Source: Nocardioides astragali (GTDB taxonomy: Bacteria; Actinomycetota; Actinomycetes; Propionibacteriales; Nocardioidaceae). Taken from it: DNA of 64,000 nt. Of the stretch, positions 1 to 8,642 are shown one piece after another. A program made the position numbers and the translations under genes. How positions within the stretch are numbered: the first letter of the stretch is position 1; each line of letters opens with the position of its first letter. The notes below the pieces were generated by a model. It saw only the letters and a program-made list of their open reading frames with translations. It was not told the DNA's origin and ran no database searches. The stretch is from the NCBI RefSeq assembly GCF_024436375.1, contig NZ_JAFMZM010000004.1, positions 620,001 to 684,000 of the forward strand, written 5' to 3'.

Positions 1-1
1 C

Positions 2-844
2 GTCGCGGACAACGGCGGTTCGTCCGGGCGGCTGCGCGGCGAGTTCGGCGTGCTCCCTCCCGGCGACCTGCGGATGGCGCTCGCGGCCCTCTGCGGCGAC
101 GACGAGTGGGGGCGCACGTGGGCCGACGTGGTCCAGCACCGCTTCGCCGGGCAGGGCGAGATGCAGGGCCACGTCGTGGGCAACCTGCTGATCGTGTCGC
201 TGTGGGAGCTGATGGGCGACCACGTGCGAGCGCTCGACTGGATGGGACGGCTGCTGGGTGCCCACGGACGCGTGCTGCCGATGGCGACCACTCCCATGGA
301 CATCACGGCGCGGGTCCGTGGGGCCGACCCCGCCGACCCGACAGCCGTGCAGGTCGTACGAGGACAGGTGGAGGTCGCCACGACCGACGGCCAGATCGAG
401 TCCGTCGCCCTGGTGCCCGAGGACCCGGAGGCGTGCCAGGAGGCCGTCGAGGCCATCCGCGCGGCGGAGTGGGTGGTGCTGGGACCCGGGTCGTGGTTCA
501 CCTCCGTCATCCCGCACCTGATGGTGCCGGGACTGCGGCAGGCGCTCGCCGAGACCGAGGGACGGCTCATCGTCGTGCTCAACCTGGAGGCCCAGGCGGG
601 CGAGACCACCGGCTTCGGGCCCGCCGACCACCTCGCCGCCCTCTACGAGCACGCGCCCGACCTCACGGTGCACGCGGTGCTCGTCGACGCCGGCTCGCTG
701 GCTGGCGACGGCGCCGAGCTGGAGAAGGCGGTGACCGACCGGGGCGCCCGACTGGTCGTTGCGGACCTCGCCGTCCCGGGGGAGCCGCGGCACGATCCCG
801 ACCGTCTCGCGGCCGCCTTCGCGCTCATCGTCGACGAAGGCTGA
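2..844 (+). CDS. yvcK: YvcK/CofD-like gluconeogenesis factor (5' partial)
   Basis: The visible part begins inside the conserved N-terminal nucleotide/sugar-binding motif ([12 protein letters not shown]), followed by [13 protein letters not shown], both signatures of the YvcK branch of the CofD-like family. [10 protein letters not shown] near the middle and [14 protein letters not shown] near residue 160 also match. YvcK proteins bind UDP-sugars and affect carbon metabolism and cell-wall synthesis; their biochemical role is not settled. The start codon lies left of the window, and about 30 N-terminal residues are missing compared with the family. whiA follows 46 bases later, the usual rapZ-yvcK-whiA order of Gram-positive bacteria, so co-transcription is likely. 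The family assignment is firm. Confidence 0.9.
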   Translation, partial: VADNGGSSGRLRGEFGVLPPGDLRMALAALCGDDEWGRTWADVVQHRFAGQGEMQGHVVGNLLIVSLWELMGDHVRALDWMGRLLGAHGRVLPMATTPMDITARVRGADPADPTAVQVVRGQVEVATTDGQIESVALVPEDPEACQEAVEAIRAAEWVVLGPGSWFTSVIPHLMVPGLRQALAETEGRLIVVLNLEAQAGETTGFGPADHLAALYEHAPDLTVHAVLVDAGSLAGDGAELEKAVTDRGARLVVADLAVPGEPRHDPDRLAAAFALIVDEG

Positions 845-890
845 GGCGAACGGGGAGAGGGTCGTTGACCAGCATGGCAGGATTCCGCTC

Positions 891-1877
891 ATGGCAATGA
901 CGGCACAGGTGAAGGCCGAGCTCGCCTCCACCCAGATCACCAAGACCTGCTGCCGCAAGGCCGAGGTGGCCTCGATGCTCCGCTTCGCCGGCGGCCTGCA
1001 CATCGTGAGCGGCCGGATCGTCGTCGAGGCAGAGCTCGACACCGGCGCCGCGGCACGCCGGCTGCGCAAGGACATCTCCGAGGTCTACGGCCACCCCTCG
1101 GACGTCGTGATGGTCCAGGGCAACGGGATCCGCAAGGGCAGCCGCTACATCGTCCGGGTGACCAAGGACGGTGAGGCGCTGGCCCGCCAGACCGGCCTGC
1201 TCGACCAGCGCGGTCGCCCCGTACGCGGCCTGCCGCCCGCCGTCGTGAGCGGTGGTGGCTGCGACGCCGTCGCCGCCTGGCGCGGCGCTTTCCTGGCGCA
1301 CGGCTCCTTGACCGAGCCCGGACGCTCGTCCTCGCTCGAGATCACCTGCCCGGGCCCCGAGGCCGCCCTCGCGATCGTGGGCGTGGCCCGACGGCTCGGC
1401 ATCTCGGCGAAGGCCCGCGAGGTGCGCGGCGTCGACCGGGTCGTGATCCGGGACGGTGACGCCATCGGCGCCCTCCTCACCCGCCTCGGTGCCCACGAGT
1501 CGCTGATGGCGTGGGAGGAGCGCCGGATGCGCCGCGAGGTCCGGGCCACCGCCAACCGGCTCGCCAACTTCGACGACGCCAACCTGCGTCGTTCGGCCCG
1601 CGCCGCCGTCGCTGCCGGCGCCCGGGTGGAGCGGGCGCTCGAGATCCTCGGCGAGGAGATCCCCGACCACCTCCGGCAGGCCGGACACCTGCGCCTGGAG
1701 CACAAGCAGGCCTCGCTCGAGGAGCTGGGCCAGCTGCACGACCCGGTGCTGACCAAGGACGCGATCGCCGGTCGGATCCGCCGCCTGCTCGCCATGGCCG
1801 ACAAGCGGGCCGAGGAGCTCGGCATCCCCGACACCGAGGCGTCGCTGACTCCGGAGATGCTCGCCGAGGACGGCTGA
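891..1877 (+). CDS. whiA: Sporulation/division transcription factor WhiA
   Basis: WhiA has a degenerate LAGLIDADG homing-endonuclease fold and a C-terminal helix-turn-helix; in Streptomyces it activates sporulation septation genes together with WhiB. The protein begins [13 protein letters not shown], as actinobacterial WhiA usually does, and ends with a helical DNA-binding region ([20 protein letters not shown], about residues 270-290). At 328 residues it has the usual length. I chose the ATG that gives the family N-terminus over longer upstream openings that run into yvcK. A CAGGAT hexamer lies 7 bases before the ATG, a weaker version of the TAnnnT motif seen before many genes here, so a leaderless transcript is possible besides read-through from yvcK. 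Confidence 0.95.
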   Translation: MAMTAQVKAELASTQITKTCCRKAEVASMLRFAGGLHIVSGRIVVEAELDTGAAARRLRKDISEVYGHPSDVVMVQGNGIRKGSRYIVRVTKDGEALARQTGLLDQRGRPVRGLPPAVVSGGGCDAVAAWRGAFLAHGSLTEPGRSSSLEITCPGPEAALAIVGVARRLGISAKAREVRGVDRVVIRDGDAIGALLTRLGAHESLMAWEERRMRREVRATANRLANFDDANLRRSARAAVAAGARVERALEILGEEIPDHLRQAGHLRLEHKQASLEELGQLHDPVLTKDAIAGRIRRLLAMADKRAEELGIPDTEASLTPEMLAEDG

Positions 1878-1958
1878 GCCCGTCTTCTTGGATCGTTCCA
1901 AAGTTACCTGTCCGTACCGCGAGCGACCGCGCGTCGGGGCCCACTCCGTACCCGATAA

Positions 1959-3029
<1,071 letters not shown>

Positions 3030-3034
3030 CGTCG

Positions 3035-4246
3035 ATGTCCTCCTCTGCAGGCATCGCCTCACTGGGTGACCTGACGGGCAAGCGCGTGCTGGTCCGCTCG
3101 GACCTCAACGTGCCCCTCGACGGCGCCGCCATCACCGACGACGGCCGGATCCGCGCGAGCGTGCCGACCATCGCCCAGCTCGCCGACGCGGGGGCCCGGG
3201 TGGTCGTCGTGGCCCACCTGGGCCGCCCGGACGGCTCGCCCGACCCCAAGTACTCGTTGCAACCGGTCGCCGCGCGCCTCTCCGAGCTGCTGGAGCGTCC
3301 CGTCGCCTTCGCCACCGACACCGTCGGGGCGAGCGCCACGGCGACCGTCGCGGGCCTCCAGGACGGCGAGATCGCCGTCCTGGAGAACGTGCGCTTCAAC
3401 GACGGTGAGACCAGCAAGGACGACGACGTACGGGGTGCCTTCGCCGACCAGCTCGCGCAGCTCGCCGACGCCTTCGTGTCCGACGGCTTCGGCGTCGTCC
3501 ACCGCAAGCAGGCGAGCGTGTACGACGTGGCGCTGCGGCTGCCGTCCGCGATGGGCGGACTGGTCGCTGCCGAGGTCGACGTGCTCCGCCGGCTCACTGA
3601 TCACCCCGAGCGCCCCTACGTCGTGGTCCTCGGCGGGTCCAAGGTCTCGGACAAGCTCGGCGTGATCGACAACCTCATCGACAAGGCCGACAAGCTGTTG
3701 ATCGGCGGCGGCATGGTCTTCACCTTCCTCAAGGCCCAGGGCCACGAGGTCGGCAAGAGCCTGCTCGAGGCCGACCAGCTCGACACCTGCACCCGCTACC
3801 TCAGCGAGGCCGAGGACCGCGGCGTGGAGATCCTGCTCCCGACCGACATCGTCGTCGACACGGCGTTCCCGTCGGACGACCGGGCTCCCGAGCCCTCCGT
3901 CGTACCCGCCTCGAAGATCCCGTCGGACGCCCTCGGCCTCGACATCGGCCCCGAGTCCGCCGCCGCGTTCGCCGCAGCCCTGAGCGACGCGAAGACGGTG
4001 TTCTGGAACGGTCCGATGGGTGTGTTCGAGGTCGGCGCGTTCGCGGACGGCACGCGTGCCGTGGCGCAGGCCCTGACCGAGGTCGACGGTCTCTCCGTCG
4101 TCGGTGGTGGCGACTCAGCCGCTGCCGTGCGCCAGCTCGGCTTCGACGAGGCCGCGTTCGGCCACATCTCCACCGGCGGTGGCGCGTCGCTGGAGTTCCT
4201 GGAGGGCAAGGAGCTCCCGGGCATCGCTGTACTCGAGAGGGACTGA
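3035..4246 (+). CDS. pgk: Phosphoglycerate kinase
   Basis: Transfers the high-energy phosphate of 1,3-bisphosphoglycerate to ADP. The N-terminal substrate-binding motif ([15 protein letters not shown]), the HLGRPDG loop, [15 protein letters not shown] and the C-terminal nucleotide motif GGGDSAAAV are all present. The final stretch [20 protein letters not shown] is the standard PGK ending. Length is 403 residues, usual for the family. It begins 5 bases after gap; a longer reading frame runs back through gap, but its upstream translation is a frame-shadow, so the ATG giving [13 protein letters not shown] was chosen. It is translated as part of the glycolytic operon. Confidence 0.97.
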   Translation: MSSSAGIASLGDLTGKRVLVRSDLNVPLDGAAITDDGRIRASVPTIAQLADAGARVVVVAHLGRPDGSPDPKYSLQPVAARLSELLERPVAFATDTVGASATATVAGLQDGEIAVLENVRFNDGETSKDDDVRGAFADQLAQLADAFVSDGFGVVHRKQASVYDVALRLPSAMGGLVAAEVDVLRRLTDHPERPYVVVLGGSKVSDKLGVIDNLIDKADKLLIGGGMVFTFLKAQGHEVGKSLLEADQLDTCTRYLSEAEDRGVEILLPTDIVVDTAFPSDDRAPEPSVVPASKIPSDALGLDIGPESAAAFAAALSDAKTVFWNGPMGVFEVGAFADGTRAVAQALTEVDGLSVVGGGDSAAAVRQLGFDEAAFGHISTGGGASLEFLEGKELPGIAVLERD

Positions 4247-4249
4247 TCC

Positions 4250-5044
4250 GTGGCTGACAAGCGCACCCCGCTGATGGCGGGCAACTGGAAGATGAACCTC
4301 AACCACCAAGAAGCGGTGGTGCTGATCCAGAAGCTCGCCTGGACGCTGTCGGACAAGCGGCACGACTACTCCAAGGTCGAGGTGGTCGTCGTGCCGCCGT
4401 TCACCGACATCCGGTCGGTGCAGACCCTCGTCGACGGCGACCGGCTGGCGATCCGCTACGGCGCGCAGGACGTCTCCGTCCACGACAACGGCGCCTACAC
4501 CGGCGAGATCTCCGCGGCGATGCTGGCCAAGCTCGGCTGCTCCTACGTCGTGGTGGGCCACTCCGAGCGCCGGATGCACCACGACGAGAGCGACGAGCTG
4601 GTCAACGGCAAGGCACACAAGGCGCTGCAGGCCGGCATGACCCCGATCGTGTGCGTGGGCGAGGGCCTCGACGTACGCCAGGCGGGGGAGCACGTCCCCT
4701 TCACGCTCACGCAGGTCGACGGGTCGTTGGACGGCTTCACGGCCGAGCAGATCGCCGGCCTGGTCGTCGCCTACGAGCCCGTGTGGGCAATCGGCACCGG
4801 CGAGGTGGCCACCCCCGACGACGCCCAGGAGGTCTGCGCCGCCATCCGCGAGCGGGTCCGCGAGGTGCACGGCGACGCGGCGGCCGAGGGCCTGCGGATC
4901 CTCTACGGCGGGTCGGTCAAGGCCGCCAACGTCGGCGGGATCATGGAGAAGCCGGACGTCGACGGGTGCCTCGTGGGCGGCGCCAGCCTGCAGGTCGACG
5001 AGTTCGGCGGCATCTGCCGGTTCTACGACATGCCCGTGCTGTGA
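4250..5044 (+). CDS. tpiA: Triosephosphate isomerase
   Basis: Interconverts dihydroxyacetone phosphate and glyceraldehyde 3-phosphate. Active-site Lys is in [10 protein letters not shown], His in VVVGHSERR, and the catalytic Glu in [13 protein letters not shown]; the phosphate-gripping ILYGGSVK motif is near the C-terminus. Length is 264 residues, normal. The start is GTG, 3 bases after the pgk stop, which suggests translational coupling. It closes the gap-pgk-tpiA operon; a short hairpin follows. Confidence 0.97.
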   Translation: MADKRTPLMAGNWKMNLNHQEAVVLIQKLAWTLSDKRHDYSKVEVVVVPPFTDIRSVQTLVDGDRLAIRYGAQDVSVHDNGAYTGEISAAMLAKLGCSYVVVGHSERRMHHDESDELVNGKAHKALQAGMTPIVCVGEGLDVRQAGEHVPFTLTQVDGSLDGFTAEQIAGLVVAYEPVWAIGTGEVATPDDAQEVCAAIRERVREVHGDAAAEGLRILYGGSVKAANVGGIMEKPDVDGCLVGGASLQVDEFGGICRFYDMPVL

Positions 5045-5052
5045 GGCGCCCA

Positions 5053-5067
5053 CCGGTTCGCAACCGG
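5053..5067 (+). terminator. Small hairpin after tpiA
   Basis: CCGGTT and AACCGG form a 6-bp stem around a three-base loop, just after the tpiA stop and before the secG -10 element. There is no T-tract, so it may only be a weak attenuator between the glycolytic operon and secG. Confidence 0.35.
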
Positions 5068-5074
5068 CGTGACG

Positions 5075-5080
5075 TAGGCT
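5075..5080 (+). promoter_or_regulatory. -10 element, leaderless secG promoter
   Basis: TAGGCT lies 7 bases before the secG GTG, so transcription should begin at or next to the start codon. Confidence 0.5.
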
Positions 5081-5087
5081 TCCGCTC

Positions 5088-5327
5088 GTGATTCTGGCTT
5101 TTACCATCCTGCTCGTCGTGACGAGCGCGATCATGATCCTGCTGGTGCTGCTCCACAAGGGACGCGGCGGCGGTCTGTCCGACATGTTCGGCGGCGGCGT
5201 GTCCAGCAGTCTGGGGGGATCGTCGATCGCTGAGCGCAACCTCGATCGTTTCACGGTCGGGGTCGGCGTCATCTGGTTTGCCTGCATCGTCGCCCTGGGC
5301 CTGCTCAAGGCCTACCAGGGCAACTGA
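5088..5327 (+). CDS. secG: Protein-export membrane protein SecG
   Basis: Accessory subunit of the SecYEG translocon in the cytoplasmic membrane. The 79-residue protein has two membrane segments (about residues 2-20 and 55-75) joined by a glycine-rich cytoplasmic loop containing MLLVLLHKGRGGGLSDMFGG-like SecG features, seen here as LVLLHKGRGGGLSDMFGGG. The start is GTG, directly after the -10 hexamer TAGGCT with no room for a ribosome-binding site. secG after tpiA and before rbpA is a common actinobacterial order. Confidence 0.92.
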   Translation: MILAFTILLVVTSAIMILLVLLHKGRGGGLSDMFGGGVSSSLGGSSIAERNLDRFTVGVGVIWFACIVALGLLKAYQGN

Positions 5328-5352
5328 GTCCCCCGGATAAGGAGTAGTACTC

Positions 5353-5712
5353 GTGGCTGGTGGTGGAAACGCGATCCGCGGTAGTCGGGTCGGAGCTGGC
5401 CCCATGGGTGAGGCCGAGCGTGGCGAGGCCGCGCCGCGCCAGACGGTCACCTACTTCTGCAGTCACGGCCACCGGTCGGTGGTGACGTTCGCGATCGAGG
5501 CCGCCGTGCCGGAGTCGTGGGACTGCCCCAAGTGCGGGCTCCCGGCCAGTCTGGACAGTGAGAACCCGCCGCCGGCGCCGAAGATCGAGCCCTACAAGAC
5601 GCACCTGGCCTACGTCAAGGAGCGTCGCAGCGAGACCGAGGCGGCCGACATCCTCGACGAGGCCGTCGCCCTGCTGCGCAGCCGCCGCAAGGCCGGCGAG
5701 ATCATCTTCTGA
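5353..5712 (+). CDS. rbpA: RNA polymerase-binding protein RbpA
   Basis: Actinobacterial transcription factor that binds sigma-A/HrdB and the RNA polymerase core and stabilises the open promoter complex. The 119-residue protein starts MAGGGNAIRGSRVGAGPMGE. It has the zinc-ribbon-like core with cysteines in TYFCSHGH and WDCPKCGLPA, then the C-terminal sigma-interaction helix (TEAADILDEAVALLRSRR). The start is GTG with a plausible GGAG signal (aaGGAGtagta) upstream. The first tandem repeat of the left array starts immediately after its stop codon. Confidence 0.95.
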   Translation: MAGGGNAIRGSRVGAGPMGEAERGEAAPRQTVTYFCSHGHRSVVTFAIEAAVPESWDCPKCGLPASLDSENPPPAPKIEPYKTHLAYVKERRSETEAADILDEAVALLRSRRKAGEIIF

Positions 5713-5858
5713 CCTGCCGCTTGTGCACGCGGCACACGCGCCGAACTGACGCTTGTGCACGCAGCACACGCGCCGAACTGACGCTTGTGCACGCAGCACA
5801 CGCGCCGAACTGACGCTTGTGCACGCGGCGCAGGTGCCGAGCTGACGCTTGTGCTCAC
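5713..5858 (+). repeat. Left array: 32-bp direct repeats
   Basis: Three full units of 32 bases start at 5742, 5774 and 5806, flanked by a partial unit on each side. The invariant core is GCTTGTGCACGC, which holds the palindrome GTGCAC; units end in GCACACGCGC or close variants, and two of the three full units are identical. The array starts at the base after the rbpA stop codon and runs to the stop codon of the converging gene. The reverse complement of the same unit forms a second array at 6881-7004. It contains no spacer-like variable segments. Confidence 0.9.
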
Positions 5859-6820
5859 GCTGAGCGGCCACGGGTACGCCTGACCGCCTCGGTGACCACC
5901 GAGAAGATGGCATCCTCCACGCGTTGCCGCGGGCCGTAGACGTCGGCACACACGAGTGGTTCGATCACCCAGTCCTCGTCCCGGTCCAACCAGTGGCGTC
6001 GTAGGGCGTCGTGCTCGCGGTCCGTCGGCCTGCAGTGCCACTCCTCGCCGTCGTACTCGACTCCTGCGCGGAGGTCGGCATTCCCGACATCGACGAACGC
6101 ATGGCGTGCGCCCGACCTGACCTCGACCTGCGGCACGGGAGCCGGCACAGGCAGCTGCATCCAGCGCCACCGGATCACGCTCTCACCACCCGACTGCGAC
6201 CTGCCGTCCGTGTGTGGGGCGACCGTCCGGAGCGTCGTCACCCACCGCATGCCCTTGAACCGATCGACCTCCTGCACCAGCTCCTCCACGGTGAAGGCCC
6301 CGAGTCGGTGCAGCGCATCGAGGGCGGTGATGGCTGGCTCGGGCCAACGTTGGCGGCCGAGATCGAGGGCGGTGCGAAGGGGAGTCGTCACTCTCAGGCC
6401 GTGAATCTCTGTGACGTCGCGCGGGAGCAGCGAACGCTGGCCACCGTCGACCAGCTTGTTGCGGAGGCGACCGCGGCCAAGCGGCAGGTCCATCGTCACG
6501 GGCCGCGCGTGGAGGTGCTCGTTGGGGAGGAGGAGCATGTCGGCGCCCAGCAGCCACCCGGCGTGACGTTCGACGACGATGGCGTCGGGTGGCACCACGA
6601 GCCGGAGACAGGCACATCGAGTGGCGATGTCGTCGGGCAGCTCCGCCGAGACGTAACAGTTCCTGATGGGGTGCCGCAACAATCCCGCTGCCACCAGCGC
6701 GGCGAGGTCGCGACGCGTGACTCCGTTCTGCGCCGCCATCCGCGCGGTGAAGGGAACCCGCGTCGGCAAAGGAAACGTGTCGTCCAAGAACGGACGGTGC
6801 AGCCAGGGTGTGAGATCCAT
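5855..6820 (-). CDS. AbiEi-like winged-helix / DUF559 endonuclease-fold protein
   Basis: A 321-residue protein of a family that occurs in many copies in Nocardioides and relatives; its function is not established. The N-terminus (about residues 20-60, GVTRRDLAALVAAGLLRHPI) resembles the winged-helix domain of AbiEi antitoxins. The C-terminus (about 235-315) resembles the DUF559/VSR-like PD-(D/E)XK fold: HAFVDVGNADLRAGVEYDG gives candidate metal-binding Asp and Glu, followed by EWH and the DREHDALRRHWL helix. I started it at the ATG giving MDLTPWLHRPF; the upstream extension is translated repeat DNA. No AbiEii-type toxin gene is adjacent. It lies alone between two inverted repeat arrays, and its stop codon falls in the last copy of the left array. 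Confidence 0.7.
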   Translation of the reverse strand: MDLTPWLHRPFLDDTFPLPTRVPFTARMAAQNGVTRRDLAALVAAGLLRHPIRNCYVSAELPDDIATRCACLRLVVPPDAIVVERHAGWLLGADMLLLPNEHLHARPVTMDLPLGRGRLRNKLVDGGQRSLLPRDVTEIHGLRVTTPLRTALDLGRQRWPEPAITALDALHRLGAFTVEELVQEVDRFKGMRWVTTLRTVAPHTDGRSQSGGESVIRWRWMQLPVPAPVPQVEVRSGARHAFVDVGNADLRAGVEYDGEEWHCRPTDREHDALRRHWLDRDEDWVIEPLVCADVYGPRQRVEDAIFSVVTEAVRRTRGRSA

Positions 6821-6880
6821 GGCGTCTTCGTGCCCACCTGACAGGACGCCGGAACCGCACGGGGTTCGCCTGTGGACAAG

Positions 6881-7004
6881 CTGCACACAAGCGTCAGCTC
6901 GGCGGGTGTTGCGCGTGCACAAGCGTCAGCTCGGCGGGTGCTGCACCGTGCACAAGCGTCAGCTCGGCGAGTGCTGCACGTGCACAAGCGTCAGCTCGGC
7001 GGGG
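6881..7004 (-). repeat. Right array: same 32-bp repeat, inverted
   Basis: A partial unit and three full units (starting 6902, 6934 and 6967) of the reverse complement of the left-array repeat, each with GTGCACAAGCGTCAGCTCG. The middle unit is 33 bases because of one extra C; the others are 32. On the minus strand the array begins immediately after the pgl stop codon, so both arrays have the same polarity relative to the gene they follow (rbpA and pgl). Confidence 0.9.
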
Positions 7005-7005
7005 G

Positions 7006-7734
7006 TCAGGGGAGGGTGGAGGCGGCGGCCTCGTCGACCCACCACACGATCTCGCCATTGCGTACGCCGCGGGCGGGCGTCTCCTCGACGGAGCCCCCCT
7101 CGGCGAGCGCGCGGGAGACGGCGTCGGCCTTTCCCTCGCCGCTGGCGATGAACCACACCGCGCGGCAGCGCTCGATCGCCTCGAAGGTGAGGGTGACGCG
7201 GTCCGGGGGCGGCTTGGGGGAGTCGTGGACCGCGACCGCGATCGTGTCGCGTGCCGACAGAGCAGGATGGCCGGGGAAGAGGGAGGCCACGTGGCCGTCG
7301 GGACCGATGCCGAGCATCAACACCTCGAAGGACCCACCGCCGTGCTCGCGCAGGGCCGCGCTGTAGGCGTCGGCGGCCTCCTCCGCGGTCGCCACCTCGT
7401 CGCTGGCAGGCACCTCGTGGACGTTTGCCGGGTCGACCTCGACGTGGTCGAGGAGGTCCTGTCGAGCCTTCCCGGAGTTGCGATCGGGCGAGCCCGCGGG
7501 CACGAACCGCTCGTCGCCCCACCAGAACACCACACGCGACCAGTCGACCGAGGAGTCCGGAGCCCGACGCGCGAGCTCTCGGTGCAGAGCCTCGGCGATG
7601 GATCCACCGGTGAGCCCGACATGGGGCACGTCACCACGCGCTTGTGCCGCCTCGAGCCGGTCGAGGAGGGCAGAGGCGACGTCGCCGACCAGGATGTCGG
7701 CGTCGACGTGGCGCCGGACCTCCGGGGCGGTCAC
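7006..7734 (-). CDS. pgl: 6-phosphogluconolactonase
   Basis: Hydrolyses 6-phosphoglucono-lactone in the oxidative pentose phosphate pathway. The DevB/NagB-like fold is shown by HVGLTGGSIAEAL near residue 40, FWWGDERFVPAGSPDRN near 80 and LGIGPDGHVASLFPGHPAL near 145. Length is 242 residues, normal. The GTG start overlaps the opcA stop by four bases (GTGA), so the two genes are translationally coupled. It is the last gene of the tkt-tal-pgi-zwf-opcA-pgl operon; the right repeat array begins directly after its stop. Confidence 0.93.
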   Translation of the reverse strand: MTAPEVRRHVDADILVGDVASALLDRLEAAQARGDVPHVGLTGGSIAEALHRELARRAPDSSVDWSRVVFWWGDERFVPAGSPDRNSGKARQDLLDHVEVDPANVHEVPASDEVATAEEAADAYSAALREHGGGSFEVLMLGIGPDGHVASLFPGHPALSARDTIAVAVHDSPKPPPDRVTLTFEAIERCRAVWFIASGEGKADAVSRALAEGGSVEETPARGVRNGEIVWWVDEAAASTLP

Positions 7735-8642
7735 TTCTTCGCTCCGAGCTTGACGAGGCGAGCGGCGGTGGCGGCGTAGACGTCGTCCTCGTCGAGCCGC
7801 CTCAGCTCCTCCGCGAGCAGGGCCGGCACCTCGCGACGCTTGAGCGCCACCGGTCGGTCCGGGCGGTTGGGGGAGGTGAACGTCGCCAGGCGCCCGTCGG
7901 CACGCGAGATGCGGATCGGCCCTTCCTTGGTGTCCATGCTGACCTCGGTGATGCCCGGGCCCTTGGAGCTGCGGCGCCTCACCTCGACCTTGAGGCGGTC
8001 GGCAAGCCAGGCCACGAGCAGGTCGGCGCTGGGGCTGACCCGCTCGGCGGTGACCGTGGCGCCGGTGACCTTCAGGGGGTGCTGGTCGAGCGAGGCGGCG
8101 AGGAGCGCCCTCCACGGGGTCAGCCGGGTCCAGCTGAGATCCGTGTTGCCGGGAGCGTAGGAGCGGCACTGGGCGATCATGGCGGTGGACTTGCCGCGCG
8201 AGGCTGCCGAGGAGTCGGTGATGCGACGCTGTGCGAGCGCACCCAGCGGGTCGGACTCGGGGTCGGCGGGTGAGGCTGTGGGCCACCAGATGGCGACGGG
8301 GGAGTCGGGCAGCAGCAGCGGCAGCACCACGGACTCGGCGTGCTTGACCACCTCACCCTTGAGCCGGATGAGGGCGGTCTCGCCACCCCAGCCGTCGCCG
8401 CTGCCCACCTGGGCGTGGACATGGGGGGCGCCGCGGGCGTCGCCCAGGATCACGCCGAGCACGCGCGAGGGGTGCTCGCGCGAGGCCCGCTTGGCCGCGA
8501 GCATCGCGTCGGCAGCGTCCTCCTCCGGGGCGACGATGATCAGCGTCATCACCATCCCCATCGCCGGGCTCCCGGCGCGGGTGCGGGCCCGCACGAACTC
8601 CGCGGCGATCTTCGCCGAGTTGGTGTCGGTGAGCTCGATCAC
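7731..8642 (-). CDS. opcA: Glucose-6-phosphate dehydrogenase assembly protein OpcA
   Basis: OpcA supports assembly and activity of glucose-6-phosphate dehydrogenase in cyanobacteria and actinobacteria. The protein begins MIELTDTNSAKIAAEFVRAR and has the family blocks VVLPLLLPDSPVAIWWP, RRITDSS and DLSWTRLTPWRALLAA. Length is 303 residues, as in other actinobacteria. The GTG start shares one base with the zwf stop codon (TAGTG). A longer frame through zwf is only antisense or shadow translation. Position directly after zwf confirms the identity. Confidence 0.95.
   Translation of the reverse strand: MIELTDTNSAKIAAEFVRARTRAGSPAMGMVMTLIIVAPEEDAADAMLAAKRASREHPSRVLGVILGDARGAPHVHAQVGSGDGWGGETALIRLKGEVVKHAESVVLPLLLPDSPVAIWWPTASPADPESDPLGALAQRRITDSSAASRGKSTAMIAQCRSYAPGNTDLSWTRLTPWRALLAASLDQHPLKVTGATVTAERVSPSADLLVAWLADRLKVEVRRRSSKGPGITEVSMDTKEGPIRISRADGRLATFTSPNRPDRPVALKRREVPALLAEELRRLDEDDVYAATAARLVKLGAKK

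Noticed and set aside
6821..6922. Longer N-terminus for the AbiEi/DUF559-like gene
   Set aside because: The extra residues (MCTRNTRRADACVQ...) are translated repeat DNA, seen also in other frames of the arrays.
5713..7004. CRISPR array
   Set aside because: Units are near-identical and contiguous with a 32-33 base period; there are no variable spacers and no cas genes.
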